Below are positions 17,683-26,728 of a DNA stretch of 64,000 nucleotides, in pieces; within the stretch, counting starts at the first letter, position 1, and the number at the start of each line of letters is the position of its first letter. The notes under the pieces were generated by a model. It was given only the letters and a program-made list of their open reading frames with translations, had not been told where the DNA came from and made no database searches. The stretch is taken from contig CAWCOY010000003.1 of assembly GCA_963797265.1 (NCBI GenBank), forward strand, positions 620,001-684,000, given 5' to 3'. Made by a program: the position numbers and the translations under genes. This DNA comes from DASUPK01 sp963797265 (lineage in GTDB: Bacteria > Actinomycetota > Thermoleophilia > Solirubrobacterales > 70-9).

Positions 17683-18285
17683 ATGGCGTTCGAGGTTCCC
17701 GACCTTCCCTACGAGTACAACGCGCTCGAGCCGCACATCGACGAGCAGACGATGCGCGTCCACCACGACAAGCACCACCAGGCTTACGTCGACAAGGCGA
17801 ACGCCGCCCTCGAAGGCACCGAGTGGGCGGACAAGGACGTCAACGAGGTCCTCCAGAACCTCGACAAGCTTGGAGACAAGGAGACCGCCGTCCGGAACAA
17901 CGGCGGCGGCCACTCGAACCACACATTCTTCTGGGAGATCATGAGCCCGGACGGCGGTGGGGAGCCCGAGGGCGACCTGGCCGACGCGATCAACGACAAG
18001 TTCGGCTCCTTCTCCGACTTCCAGGAGGAGTTCAAGAACGCGGGCGTCAACCAGTTCGGCTCAGGCTGGGCCTGGCTGATCCATGACGGCTCCGGCTTGG
18101 CCGTCGTCTCGACGCCCAACCAGAACACCCCCGTCTCCGACGGCAACACGCCGATCCTGGGCGTCGACGTCTGGGAGCACGCGTACTACCTCAAGTACCA
18201 GAACAAGCGCCCGGACTACATCGACGCTTGGTGGAACGTCGTCAACTGGGCTAAGGCCGCTGAGCACTTCGGCTCAGCTAGCTAA
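17683..18285 (+). CDS. sodA: Superoxide dismutase, Mn-type
   Basis: A 200-aa protein from ATG 17683 with a GAAGGAG site 5 nt upstream. It converts superoxide to H2O2 and O2. The metal ligands of the Fe/Mn family are visible: His27 (RVHHDKHHQAYV), His80 (GGGHSNHTFFW), and Asp162 and His166 (VDVWEHAYYLKY). GGGH before the second ligand and STPNQNTPVSD (Gln146) favour Mn over Fe. GSGWAWLI is also typical. It ends 12 bp inside the convergent GMC oxidoreductase gene. A TAGATT ~40 bp upstream of the start may be the -10. No export signal, so cytoplasmic. Confidence 0.95.
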   Translation: MAFEVPDLPYEYNALEPHIDEQTMRVHHDKHHQAYVDKANAALEGTEWADKDVNEVLQNLDKLGDKETAVRNNGGGHSNHTFFWEIMSPDGGGEPEGDLADAINDKFGSFSDFQEEFKNAGVNQFGSGWAWLIHDGSGLAVVSTPNQNTPVSDGNTPILGVDVWEHAYYLKYQNKRPDYIDAWWNVVNWAKAAEHFGSAS

Positions 18286-19914
18286 GCCAGAAACGACGTC
18301 AGGCGCTCGGTCCTCCTTCGCGGGGACCCGCGCCATGGCGTGCTCCGCGAGAGCGGTGATGGTCAGGCTTGGATTGACGCCCGGGTTTGCCGGGATCGCC
18401 GAGCCGTCGCAGACCATCAGGTTCTCGTAGCCGAAGACCCGGTTGGCCGCGTCGATGACGCCGTGCTCGGGGTCGGGGCCGATCACCGCACCGCCGAGAA
18501 TGTGAGCGGTGGTCGGGATGTTGAGCGCGGCCTCGGTGATGCCGGACTGCGCGACGCCGCCGGTGCGGTCGGCGAACCACTCGGCCGCTCGGGCGGCCGC
18601 CGGGATGTAGGTCGGGTTGGGCCGCTCCGGGTCCTGCTCGGTCTGGAGCTTCACCCCACGTGAGAGCAGCCGGCGCTTGGCGACGAAGCGCATCGCCGCG
18701 TCGGTCGTCTGCATGACCAGCAGGATCACCGTGCGCCTGGACCAGCCGACGGGCCAGAGCAGGCGCAGCGACCGCAGCGGATGGCGCAGCAGCGCGCCGA
18801 TCCACTTCAGCGGCCTGGTCACGCGCGTACCCGGGCCGGTGGCGGGGGTGAAGAGCCTGCTCATCAGGTCGCCGCCGTGACCGTAGGTCACCACCTCGAT
18901 GTGGGTGTCGGGATCGGGGTAGATGCTCGAGGTGATCGCCACAGATCTAGCGAAGTCCCGGTCGTCGTTGGGAGCCGTGACGGCCTGAATCGACTCGGAG
19001 TTGCTCCTCACCACATGGCCGATGCGATCGCTGATCCGCGGCAGGGAGCCCCGATGCTTGGCATCGGCCAGCAGCTGGTTGGTTCCCAGCGCGCCGGCGG
19101 CGAACACCACGCCGCGGGCGGTCAGGGTGCGCTCCCGTCGCCGGCTCAGCCAGGCGCCTGAGCGACGGCTCGTTACGGCATAGCCATCCCCGCCGTCCTC
19201 CGCCCGCAGCGGCCGGACGTCGGTCACGGTGCGCTCGGCCAGCACCTCGACGCCGAGCTTCTCGGCGAACCAGAGGTAGTTCTTCACCAGCGTGTTCTTG
19301 GACCCGAAGCGGCAGCCGATCATGCAGCTTCCGCAGCGGACGCAGCCGCTGCGGCGCGGGCCCTCGCCGCCGAAATAGGGATCGTCGACCTCGACCCCGG
19401 GCTCGCCGAAGAAGGCGCCAACGCGGGTGGGCTTGAAGGTGTCCGCGACGCCGATCTCCTCGCCGTACTGACGCAGGAGCTCGTCGGCGGGGCCGGTTCC
19501 CTCATAGGTGGTGACTCCGAGCATTCGCTCGGCGGTCTCGTAGTGGGGCTCGAGCCCGGACTCCCAATCGCCCAGGTCCGCCCACTGGGCGTCCCTGAAG
19601 AACGCGGGGCGGGCCCGGTAGAGCGTGTTCGCGTAGCCGAGGCTCCCGCCGCCGACACCCGACCCCGAGACGATGAAGACGTCCTTGAAGGCGGTCATCC
19701 GGAAGATGCCGCGCAGTCCGAGGCGCGGCATCCAGAAGTAGCGGCGCAGGTTCCAGGCTGACTTCGCGTAGTCCTGATCGCGATAGCGGCGACCGCACTC
19801 CAGCACCGCCACGCGGTAGCCCTTCTCGGCGAGCCGCAACGCGGCGACCGATCCGCCGAAACCGGAGCCGATGACGATCCAGTCGTAGTCCGGGCGAGCC
19901 CCCGATTCCTCCAC
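18274..19914 (-). CDS. GMC-family FAD oxidoreductase (cholesterol-oxidase-like)
   Basis: A 546-aa flavoprotein. The FAD-binding GSGFGGSVAALRLAEKG lies at residues ~16-32 and GSGVGGGSLGYANTLYRARP is the GMC signature 1-like loop. The C-terminal substrate part contains TAHILGGAVIG and YENLMVCDGSAIPANPGVNP followed by SLTITALAEHAM, as in cholesterol oxidase and related sterol/alcohol dehydrogenases. It has a Cys cluster CVRCGSCMIGC in the middle (about residue 190). The length fits cytoplasmic GMC members without a secretion signal. It lies next to the divergent mce/SCP2 operon, which points to sterol or other hydrophobic alcohol oxidation. The exact substrate is an inference. Confidence 0.85.
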   Translation of the reverse strand: MEESGARPDYDWIVIGSGFGGSVAALRLAEKGYRVAVLECGRRYRDQDYAKSAWNLRRYFWMPRLGLRGIFRMTAFKDVFIVSGSGVGGGSLGYANTLYRARPAFFRDAQWADLGDWESGLEPHYETAERMLGVTTYEGTGPADELLRQYGEEIGVADTFKPTRVGAFFGEPGVEVDDPYFGGEGPRRSGCVRCGSCMIGCRFGSKNTLVKNYLWFAEKLGVEVLAERTVTDVRPLRAEDGGDGYAVTSRRSGAWLSRRRERTLTARGVVFAAGALGTNQLLADAKHRGSLPRISDRIGHVVRSNSESIQAVTAPNDDRDFARSVAITSSIYPDPDTHIEVVTYGHGGDLMSRLFTPATGPGTRVTRPLKWIGALLRHPLRSLRLLWPVGWSRRTVILLVMQTTDAAMRFVAKRRLLSRGVKLQTEQDPERPNPTYIPAAARAAEWFADRTGGVAQSGITEAALNIPTTAHILGGAVIGPDPEHGVIDAANRVFGYENLMVCDGSAIPANPGVNPSLTITALAEHAMARVPAKEDRAPDVVSGLAS

Positions 19915-20038
19915 CCGCCCAGCCTAATCGAGCGCCCTCGCCGAACCGCAGGCGACGCTTAACATCAACTCAACGAGGGGCCGCCCCCAAACGGCTTGCC
20001 AATGCGGAATTCGGGGCATCGGGGGCGACGGTTCCCCT

Positions 20039-20068
20039 TTGACACCCTAAAAGTGGGGATGCCAGAAT
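20039..20068 (+). promoter_or_regulatory. Possible promoter of the mce operon
   Basis: TTGACA (20039-20044) and, after 18 bp, CAGAAT (20063-20068). It lies ~80 bp upstream of the first MCE gene in the 232-bp gap from the divergent GMC gene. The -35 is perfect and the -10 weak. I see no other gene or RNA in this gap. Confidence 0.35.
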
Positions 20069-20146
20069 CGCAGGGTGTGCGTGCCTGGGCGGGGTACCCC
20101 GGCAGCGCGCGAAGGGTTGACGGGCAACGGGTAGGTAGAGGAACCA

Positions 20147-21556
20147 GTGCCAACATCAAGCGTGGTCGGTCGGGTCGCCGCGGTCCTCGCACTGCTCGGC
20201 GCGATCGTCGTGGTCCTGCTGCTCGTCCTCGGCGGCGGCTCCTCCTACACGGTCACCGCCCAGTTCGAGAACGCCTCCCAGCTGGTGACGGGCAACAACG
20301 TCAACGTCGCCGGCGTCCCGGTCGGCTCGGTCAAGGAGATCTCCCTCTCGGACGAAGGCCAGGCGCTGGTCAAGATGGAGGTCTCGGACTCGGCCTACAC
20401 GCCGCTCCCCGACGGCACCCACGCCACGATCCGCTCCCAGTCGCTGTCGGGGATCGCCAACCGCTACATCGACCTCGACCTCCCCGCCCAGCCCGACGGA
20501 AAGACGATTTCCTCGGGCGGCACGATCGCCCAGGCCGACACCACCTCCGAGGTCGACCTCGACCAGCTCTTCAACACCCTCAACAAGCCCACCGTCGACC
20601 ACCTGAAGCAGGTCATCCAGGGGTTCGCACGCGGCTATGACGCGGTCGGGGCCAAGGCGAATCGAGGCTTCCACTACCTCAACCCGTTCCTCTCGACCTC
20701 CCGGCGCGTCTTCGCCGAGCTCAACTCCGACCAGGCGAATCTCGAGGGCCTGGTGGTCGACGCCGCCGGCCTGACGTCCACGCTCGACCAGAAGAGCCCC
20801 GAGATCTCCCAGCTGGTCTCGAACCTGAACGGGATGCTGGGCACGATCGGCGAGCAGCAGTCGTCGCTCGCCTCGGCAGTCGGCCAGCTGCCCGACTTCA
20901 TGCGGCAGTTCAACACCACCGCGGTCAACCTGCGCGCCGCCCTCGACGACGTCCAGCCGCTGGTCGACTACACGCGTCCGGTTGCTCGCAAGCTCCAGCC
21001 GTTCGCCAAGCGACTCCGCGGCTTCGCGCGTGACGCGGTTCCCACGGTTCGCGGCGTGAACGGCATCGTCAAGGCGCCGGGACCCGCCAACGACCTGATC
21101 GAGCTGACGCGGTTGCAGGATCCGCTGGCCGAGATCGGTGTGGGCCCGGTCAACCGCAACGGGGCCTCGCGGCCCGGCACGCTGCCCGCCTCCGCGGACG
21201 CCCTGGGCGACTCGCTCGACCAGGTCTCCACGCTGCGCGCCTACAGCCCTGAGCTCACCGGCTGGTTCGACGACTTCGGCCACTCCGGCTTCCCCGACGC
21301 CTTCGGCGGCATCGGCCGGATCTCCACCACGCTCAACGCGTTCACACCGGGCGCCCCGGGAGTGAACGTCTGCGGCGTCCTCGAGATCCTCGGCTCACAA
21401 TGCAGCGCGCTCAACGGCGACGACCTCTACAACGCGCTCGGCGCCAAGTTCCTGCGCCGCTGCCCGGGCGCCAATGAGCGCGGCCTCAGCGAGGATCAGC
21501 TCACCGAGGGCGGCACCGTCGACTGCGACCCCAACGAGACCCCCCTCGGCCCATGA
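20147..21556 (+). CDS. MCE-domain (MlaD/Mce family) protein 1 of 6
   Basis: A 469-aa protein starting at GTG 20147. An N-terminal membrane anchor (VVGRVAAVLALLGAIVVVLL) is followed by the MCE domain: YTVTAQFENASQLVTGNNVN, then VAGVPVGSVKEISLSDEG and SQSLSGIANRYIDLDLP. A long helical region (~170-330) is typical of actinobacterial Mce proteins, where six such subunits form a needle-like lipid-transfer tunnel. The C terminus has Cys (CGVLEILGSQCSALN, RRCPGAN). The first gene of an operon with ATGA overlaps; the stop overlaps the next start by 4 bp. The likely substrate is a lipid or sterol. Confidence 0.93.
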   Translation: MPTSSVVGRVAAVLALLGAIVVVLLLVLGGGSSYTVTAQFENASQLVTGNNVNVAGVPVGSVKEISLSDEGQALVKMEVSDSAYTPLPDGTHATIRSQSLSGIANRYIDLDLPAQPDGKTISSGGTIAQADTTSEVDLDQLFNTLNKPTVDHLKQVIQGFARGYDAVGAKANRGFHYLNPFLSTSRRVFAELNSDQANLEGLVVDAAGLTSTLDQKSPEISQLVSNLNGMLGTIGEQQSSLASAVGQLPDFMRQFNTTAVNLRAALDDVQPLVDYTRPVARKLQPFAKRLRGFARDAVPTVRGVNGIVKAPGPANDLIELTRLQDPLAEIGVGPVNRNGASRPGTLPASADALGDSLDQVSTLRAYSPELTGWFDDFGHSGFPDAFGGIGRISTTLNAFTPGAPGVNVCGVLEILGSQCSALNGDDLYNALGAKFLRRCPGANERGLSEDQLTEGGTVDCDPNETPLGP

Positions 21557-23397
21557 GGAGGATCGCCCTGACACTCGCGCTCCTCGCCGGGCTCGCCGGG
21601 ACGGCCGTGGCAATCGCCGGCGCCGACGACGCCCGGACGTACAAGGTCGAGCTCTTCAACGCCTTCGGTCTCGTCAAGGGCTCGGAGCTCCGGGTCGCGG
21701 GGGCGAAGGCGGGCACGATCACCGATCTCGACATCACCCCGCAGAAGACCGCGATGGTCACGGTGGAGGAGGACTCGAAGTTCCCGGAGCTCAAGGCCGA
21801 CGCCAGCTGCTCCTCCGAGCCCCAGTCCCTGATCGCGGAGTACTTCCTCGACTGCCAGCCCGGCAACTCGACCCAGACCCTCAACGGACCGATCCCGGCG
21901 GCCCGCAACAAGACCACCGTCCAGCCCGACCTCGCCCAGAACACCCTTCGCGAGCCGTTCAAGGACCGCCTGAGCCTGCTGATCAACGAGTTCGGGACCG
22001 CCCTCGACGGCAACGCGGAGAACCTGAATGCCGCCATCCGCGCCGGCGCGCCGGCCCTCCAGCAGCTCAAGCAGGTCCTCAACATCCTCGGCCGGCAGAA
22101 CACGACGATCGCCGAGCTCAATACGAACGCGGACGCGATCTTCGCCCAGCTCGCCAACCGGCGTGAGGACGTCGTCCACTTCATCGACAACGCGGGCCGG
22201 ACCGCCGCGATCTCGGCGGAGCGCTCCGACGATCTCTCCCGGAACTTCGACCGGCTGGACGACTTCCTCTTCGAGCTGAAGCCGACGATGGCCCAGCTCG
22301 GCAAGCTCGCCACCTATGGCACGCCGCTGCTCTCCGACCTCCACGCGGCGGCTCCCGGGCTCACCAAGCTGGGCGCGAACCTCCCGAGCTTCAACAACGG
22401 CGCCCAGCAGTCGCTCACCTCGCTGGGCGACGCCGCGCACGTCGGCAAGTCCGCGCTCGCCAACTCAAACGAGGAGATCGCCGCCCTCAACCAGACGAGC
22501 ACGAAGGCCTTCCCGGCGGCGGATCAGGTCGCCAAGTTCCTGGAGTCGATCGACGACCCGAAGCAGGCGGTCGAGGAGGATGCCTGCGCTCGCTGGGACC
22601 TGCGCGAGCAGCCCGGCGAGGCGGACCGGCGGGTGCAGGCGCTCGACGGGAAGCTGGGCACGACGCTCCACGGCGACCAGACGGTCACCTGCAAGTGGGG
22701 GAACGCCCCGACGGGCTCGGACCCGAACGGCGGCAACCCCGGCTTCACGGGCATGGAGGGCCTCCTCAACTACGCCTACATCCAGACCAACTCGCTGAAC
22801 CTGTTCGACAAGCTGGGTCACGCCCTCGGCATCACGCTCGTGTCGGCACCCGGCGCGCCCTCGAAGTGCGGCTATCAGACCGGCCCCGAGGTCCCGTCGA
22901 AGGGCGGCGGCTCGACCACGAATCCGGCCGACTTCGCGGAGTGCGCCGGGATCCTCGGCGACCGCCAGCCGGGAATCAACTACGCGCGCCAGCCGAGCGG
23001 GCTGTTCGGGAACCTGCCGCGCTACGACGCCTCCGTCTGTCCCAACGGCAGCCCGGTTCCCTCGATCTGCGATCCGGCGATCCAGACGCACGCAGCCTTG
23101 TCCGCGAAGACGAGCCCGTCCCAGCCGTCCCAGCCGTCCCAGTCCGCTCTGCCGACCCAGCCCGCCCAGCCGCAGACGCCGCAGCAGAAGCAGCAGCAGA
23201 AGCAGCTCGACAAGCTCCTCGACACCGTCAAGGACCCGGGCAAGGCCACCAATGACACGGTCCAGAAGCTCAAGGACCTGCTCAACCTGCCCCAGGTGCC
23301 GCAGGTGCCCCAGCTGCCGCAGGTCCTCAACCCGAACGCGACCGGATCGAGCGGCTCGTCCACCGACAACCTCCTCAACTTCCTCCTCGGGCAATGA
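21553..23397 (+). CDS. MCE-domain protein 2 of 6, Gln/Pro-rich tail
   Basis: A 614-aa protein. The hydrophobic N terminus (IALTLALLAGLAGTAVAIAG) is followed by the MCE fold: YKVELFNAFGLVKGSELRVA, then GAKAGTITDLDITPQKTAMV. Cys residues in CSSEPQSLIAEYFLDCQPG could form a disulfide. The middle is helical (~150-300) and the last ~130 residues carry a low-complexity tract QPSQPSQPSQSALPTQPAQP and QQKQQQKQLDKLL, a flexible tail. ATGA overlaps with both neighbours imply tight translational coupling, as needed for equal-stoichiometry complexes. Confidence 0.9.
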   Translation: MRRIALTLALLAGLAGTAVAIAGADDARTYKVELFNAFGLVKGSELRVAGAKAGTITDLDITPQKTAMVTVEEDSKFPELKADASCSSEPQSLIAEYFLDCQPGNSTQTLNGPIPAARNKTTVQPDLAQNTLREPFKDRLSLLINEFGTALDGNAENLNAAIRAGAPALQQLKQVLNILGRQNTTIAELNTNADAIFAQLANRREDVVHFIDNAGRTAAISAERSDDLSRNFDRLDDFLFELKPTMAQLGKLATYGTPLLSDLHAAAPGLTKLGANLPSFNNGAQQSLTSLGDAAHVGKSALANSNEEIAALNQTSTKAFPAADQVAKFLESIDDPKQAVEEDACARWDLREQPGEADRRVQALDGKLGTTLHGDQTVTCKWGNAPTGSDPNGGNPGFTGMEGLLNYAYIQTNSLNLFDKLGHALGITLVSAPGAPSKCGYQTGPEVPSKGGGSTTNPADFAECAGILGDRQPGINYARQPSGLFGNLPRYDASVCPNGSPVPSICDPAIQTHAALSAKTSPSQPSQPSQSALPTQPAQPQTPQQKQQQKQLDKLLDTVKDPGKATNDTVQKLKDLLNLPQVPQVPQLPQVLNPNATGSSGSSTDNLLNFLLGQ

Positions 23398-25034
23398 ACG
23401 GACGCGGAAGAGTCGGCTCACTGGCGGCATCGCCCACGATGGTCGGGGCGATCACGACGCTGATCATCATCGTCGCGGTCTTCCTCGCCTACAACGCGAA
23501 CAACGGCCTGCCCTTCGTGCCCACCTACTCGGTCTCGGCGGAGATCTGCGACGCGGCACGCCTTGGCCCCAACAACGAGGTGAGGATCGGCGGGAACCGC
23601 GTCGGCGTGGTCGAGTCGATCGACACCGTGGCGGCGCCGCCAAACAGCGGCTGCCAGGCGGCGGACGGCTCGAGCTCCTCGACGGTCGCCAAGCTCAACC
23701 TGAAGCTGGACAAGAGCGCGGAGCCGCTCCCGGCGGATTCCACGATCCGGGTTCGCTACCGCTCCGCCTTCGGCCTCAAGTACCTGGAGATCAGCCGCGG
23801 CACCAGCGCAACGGGGCTCCCCGCGGCCGGGACGCTGCCGGTGACCCAGTCCCAGCAGCAGGTCGAGTTCGACGATGTCTACAACACCTTCGACACCGCG
23901 ACCCGCGAGAACAGCCGCCGCGTCCTGCAGGGCTTCGGCGATGCGTTCGCCGCCCGGGGCGCCTCGTTGAACGAGGCGATCAGCGCCCTCAACCCGCTGT
24001 TCGCGAACCTGAAGCCGGTCTCGGAGGCGCTCGCGGATCCGGCCACCCAACTCGTTCGATTCTTCCCGGAGCTGGGGGACGCGGCGCGCATCGTCGCTCC
24101 CGTCGCCGTCGACAACGCCGAGCAGTTCACCAACGGCGCGATCGCCTTCGGTGCGATCTCATCCGATCCGCAGTCGCTGCGCGACACGATCTCCGGCGGG
24201 CCGCCGGCCCTCGAGGCGGGCATCCGCTCGTTCCCCGTCCAGCGCCCGTTCCTCGCCGACTTCGCTGAGTTCTCGCGCCTGCTGCGGCCCGGCGTCGCGG
24301 AGCTCCGCCGCGCGCTGCCGGATCTCAACCAGGCGGTGCTGCTCGGTTCCCGGGTGCTGCCGCGCACGGTCCCGATGAACCACAACCTCCAGGACGTGAT
24401 GACGCGGCTCAACGAGCTGGTCGCGGACCCGTCGACTCTGACGAGCCTCACGCGGCTCGGCGACACCTTCAACCTCGTCCAGGACGCCGGCCAGAAGATC
24501 GTCCCCGCCCAGACCGTCTGCGGCTACTTCAACTACTGGGTGACGTACCTGACCAGCCACTTCGAGCTGCCGACCCCGTTCGGCTTCGCGGAGCGGGTGC
24601 TGCCGCCGGGGATCGCAGGCACGGCGGCCCCGAACGCGCTGCCGCGCAACCCGATGGACAACTACTCGGGCGGCCAGGGCGACGGGCGACTTGCCAGCAG
24701 CCCGCTGGTGCCGCCGTCCGACCAAGGTGTCTTCAGCCCGCTGAACAGCAATCCCACGGCGCACGACGGCATCCCCATCCTGCACGGCAACCCCTACGGG
24801 CCTTCGGTCACCAACGGCCAGCCCAACTGCCAGGCCGGTCAGACCGGCTACGCGCTCGGCGAGGCCCTGCTGCCCGGCCAGGATCCCAACAACCCGACGT
24901 TCGGTGTCACCCAGGTCGCCGGGCCCGGCTCGCTCTCCGGCGTTCCCTCACTGGGCCGGACCGACATGTTCCTCACCCAGAACGGCGACCGGATCTTCTG
25001 GGACGCCCCCAACAACCCGCCTGAGAACCCATGA
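23394..25034 (+). CDS. MCE-domain protein 3 of 6
   Basis: A 546-aa protein. A membrane anchor (MVGAITTLIIIVAVFLAYNA) is followed by YSVSAEICDAARLGPNNEVR, then IGGNRVGVVESIDTVAAPPN, the MCE beta-barrel, with FGLKYLEISRG. Long alpha-helical stretches lie at ~170-330. The C-terminal ~150 residues are Pro/Asn/Gly-rich (NSNPTAHDGIPILHGNPYGP) and probably unstructured. ATGA overlaps bind it to both neighbours. Confidence 0.9.
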   Translation: MNGRGRVGSLAASPTMVGAITTLIIIVAVFLAYNANNGLPFVPTYSVSAEICDAARLGPNNEVRIGGNRVGVVESIDTVAAPPNSGCQAADGSSSSTVAKLNLKLDKSAEPLPADSTIRVRYRSAFGLKYLEISRGTSATGLPAAGTLPVTQSQQQVEFDDVYNTFDTATRENSRRVLQGFGDAFAARGASLNEAISALNPLFANLKPVSEALADPATQLVRFFPELGDAARIVAPVAVDNAEQFTNGAIAFGAISSDPQSLRDTISGGPPALEAGIRSFPVQRPFLADFAEFSRLLRPGVAELRRALPDLNQAVLLGSRVLPRTVPMNHNLQDVMTRLNELVADPSTLTSLTRLGDTFNLVQDAGQKIVPAQTVCGYFNYWVTYLTSHFELPTPFGFAERVLPPGIAGTAAPNALPRNPMDNYSGGQGDGRLASSPLVPPSDQGVFSPLNSNPTAHDGIPILHGNPYGPSVTNGQPNCQAGQTGYALGEALLPGQDPNNPTFGVTQVAGPGSLSGVPSLGRTDMFLTQNGDRIFWDAPNNPPENP

Positions 25035-26728
25035 GCCCCCGCTCCGAAAATCGCCGGCTCTCCAACGCCCAGATCGGGTTGATCGCGATCGTGCTCACCT
25101 TCATCGGCTTCTACCTGGCGTTCACCAAGTCGATCCCGTTCGCCGGTCACGGCTACCAGCTCAAGGCCGTCTTCGCGGATGCGCAGAACATCCGCGTCAA
25201 GAGCCCGGTGCGGATCTCCGGCGTCGACGTCGGCGAGGTCAGCGAGGTGCAGCACGTCACCGGTGCGAACGGCCAGGGCGAGGACGCCGCCGTGGTCACC
25301 ATGGACCTCAAGGACAGCGCCCTGCCGATCCGCCAGGACGCCACGATGCAGCTGCGGCCCCGGCTCTTCCTCGAGGGCAACCTGTTCGTGGATCTCCATC
25401 CGGGTAGCCCGGGCGCTCCGGAGCTCGATAGCGGCTCGGTCGTCCCCGAGAACCAGACCTCGGCCTCGGTCCAGTTCGATCAGGTGCTCACCTCGTTGCA
25501 GGCGCCTGTCCGGCAGGACCTCCAGATCTTCCTCAAGGAGTTCGGGGGCGCCCTCGACAAGTACGGCGGAGCAAAGGGCCTCCAGGAATCGTTCCGGACC
25601 TCGCCGGCGGCGTACGAGTACAGCTCGCAGGTGAACCAGGCCCTGCTCGGCACTCAGCCAGGAGACCTCGCCGGCTTCGTCTCGAATCTCGACGTGGTCG
25701 CCCGCGAGCTGAACTCGAACAGCACCGCGCTGCAGGGCCTGATCAGCAACCTCAACAGCGTCAGCGGGGCGTTCGCCGCCCACCAAGCGTCGCTGCGCGA
25801 GGCGATCATCGAGCTGCCGCGGACGCTCGCCGCCGGCCGGCCGACGCTCTTCAAGCTCAACCGCGACTTCCCGGCCCTCCGCGCCTTCGCGCGCGAGGCG
25901 CTGCCGGGCGTGAAGGCGAGCAACGCCGCGCTCGACTCCGCGAATCCATGGATCGGCCAGCTCCGCCAGCTCGTCTCGCGGGAGGAGCTGCGCGGACTGG
26001 TCAAGGACCTCGGTCCGACCGTCCCCGACCTCGCCGCGCTCAGCCACGAGACGCTGCCGTTCCTCGAGGAGGGTCGCGCGCTCGCCTCCTGCTTCAACAA
26101 CGTCGTCATCCCCTGGAGCAACACGCCGATCCCGAACGTGAACGGCCCCGCCGACAGCGACAGCGACCCGCCCGCTGCCAAGGTCTACCAGGAGACCGCC
26201 TACGGGTTCTCAGGCGTCGCCGGCGAGAGCCGCTCGGGCGATGCGAACGGGCAGGAGTTCCGCGTGCTCGGCGGTGGCGGCTCCAACACGATCGCCCCCT
26301 TCACCACGCCCGACCTCACCGGCCAGGTGACCGGCGTCGCCCCCTTCGCCTTCCTCGGCTCCCAGCCTGCGAAGCAGTCCTCGGCGAAGACGCCGTTCCG
26401 GCCCGATGTGCCCTGCGAGACGCAGGATCCGCCCGACCTCCGCGCCGGAGCGCTCGGCCCCGCGCCGGCGACCAAGTCGAGCGGTCGCAGCTCCACCTAC
26501 ATGTCGCCCGAGCTGAAGTCGCTGGTGCAGCGCTACGGGAGCATCCTCAGGCAGGTCTCCGACGCGAAGCAGCTCAAGGGATCCGGCTCCCCGAACGCGG
26601 CGAAGCAGCTGCTCGACCGGGCGTCGAGCCTGTTCGGCGGCTGGACGAAGGACTGGGCGGCGTTCCAGAAGGCGAACGGCGTAAAGCCGACTCTCGTGCC
26701 GAACCCGGTCCAGGGAGGGAAGCGCTGA
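25031..26728 (+). CDS. MCE-domain protein 4 of 6
   Basis: A 565-aa protein. The N-terminal anchor (IGLIAIVLTFIGFYLAFTKS) is followed by YQLKAVFADAQNIRVKSPVR, then ISGVDVGEVSEVQHVTG and LRPRLFLEGNLFVDLHPGSP, the most typical MCE signature of the six. The helical domain runs to ~390, then a Pro/Ser-rich segment and a basic C-terminal helix (KGSGSPNAAKQLLDRASSLF). It ends in TGATG, overlapping the next start by one base. Confidence 0.9.
   Translation: MSPRSENRRLSNAQIGLIAIVLTFIGFYLAFTKSIPFAGHGYQLKAVFADAQNIRVKSPVRISGVDVGEVSEVQHVTGANGQGEDAAVVTMDLKDSALPIRQDATMQLRPRLFLEGNLFVDLHPGSPGAPELDSGSVVPENQTSASVQFDQVLTSLQAPVRQDLQIFLKEFGGALDKYGGAKGLQESFRTSPAAYEYSSQVNQALLGTQPGDLAGFVSNLDVVARELNSNSTALQGLISNLNSVSGAFAAHQASLREAIIELPRTLAAGRPTLFKLNRDFPALRAFAREALPGVKASNAALDSANPWIGQLRQLVSREELRGLVKDLGPTVPDLAALSHETLPFLEEGRALASCFNNVVIPWSNTPIPNVNGPADSDSDPPAAKVYQETAYGFSGVAGESRSGDANGQEFRVLGGGGSNTIAPFTTPDLTGQVTGVAPFAFLGSQPAKQSSAKTPFRPDVPCETQDPPDLRAGALGPAPATKSSGRSSTYMSPELKSLVQRYGSILRQVSDAKQLKGSGSPNAAKQLLDRASSLFGGWTKDWAAFQKANGVKPTLVPNPVQGGKR

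Noticed and set aside
17634..17922. N-terminal extension of the VTT protein (342 aa)
   Set aside because: The extra residues are antisense to the sod gene and are not conserved-looking; GTG 17634 has a suitable -10 just upstream.
20156..21283. 375-aa minus-strand frame opposite the first MCE gene
   Set aside because: Leu/Val/Glu-Asp-rich mirror of a strong coding region; MCE domain on the plus strand is clear.
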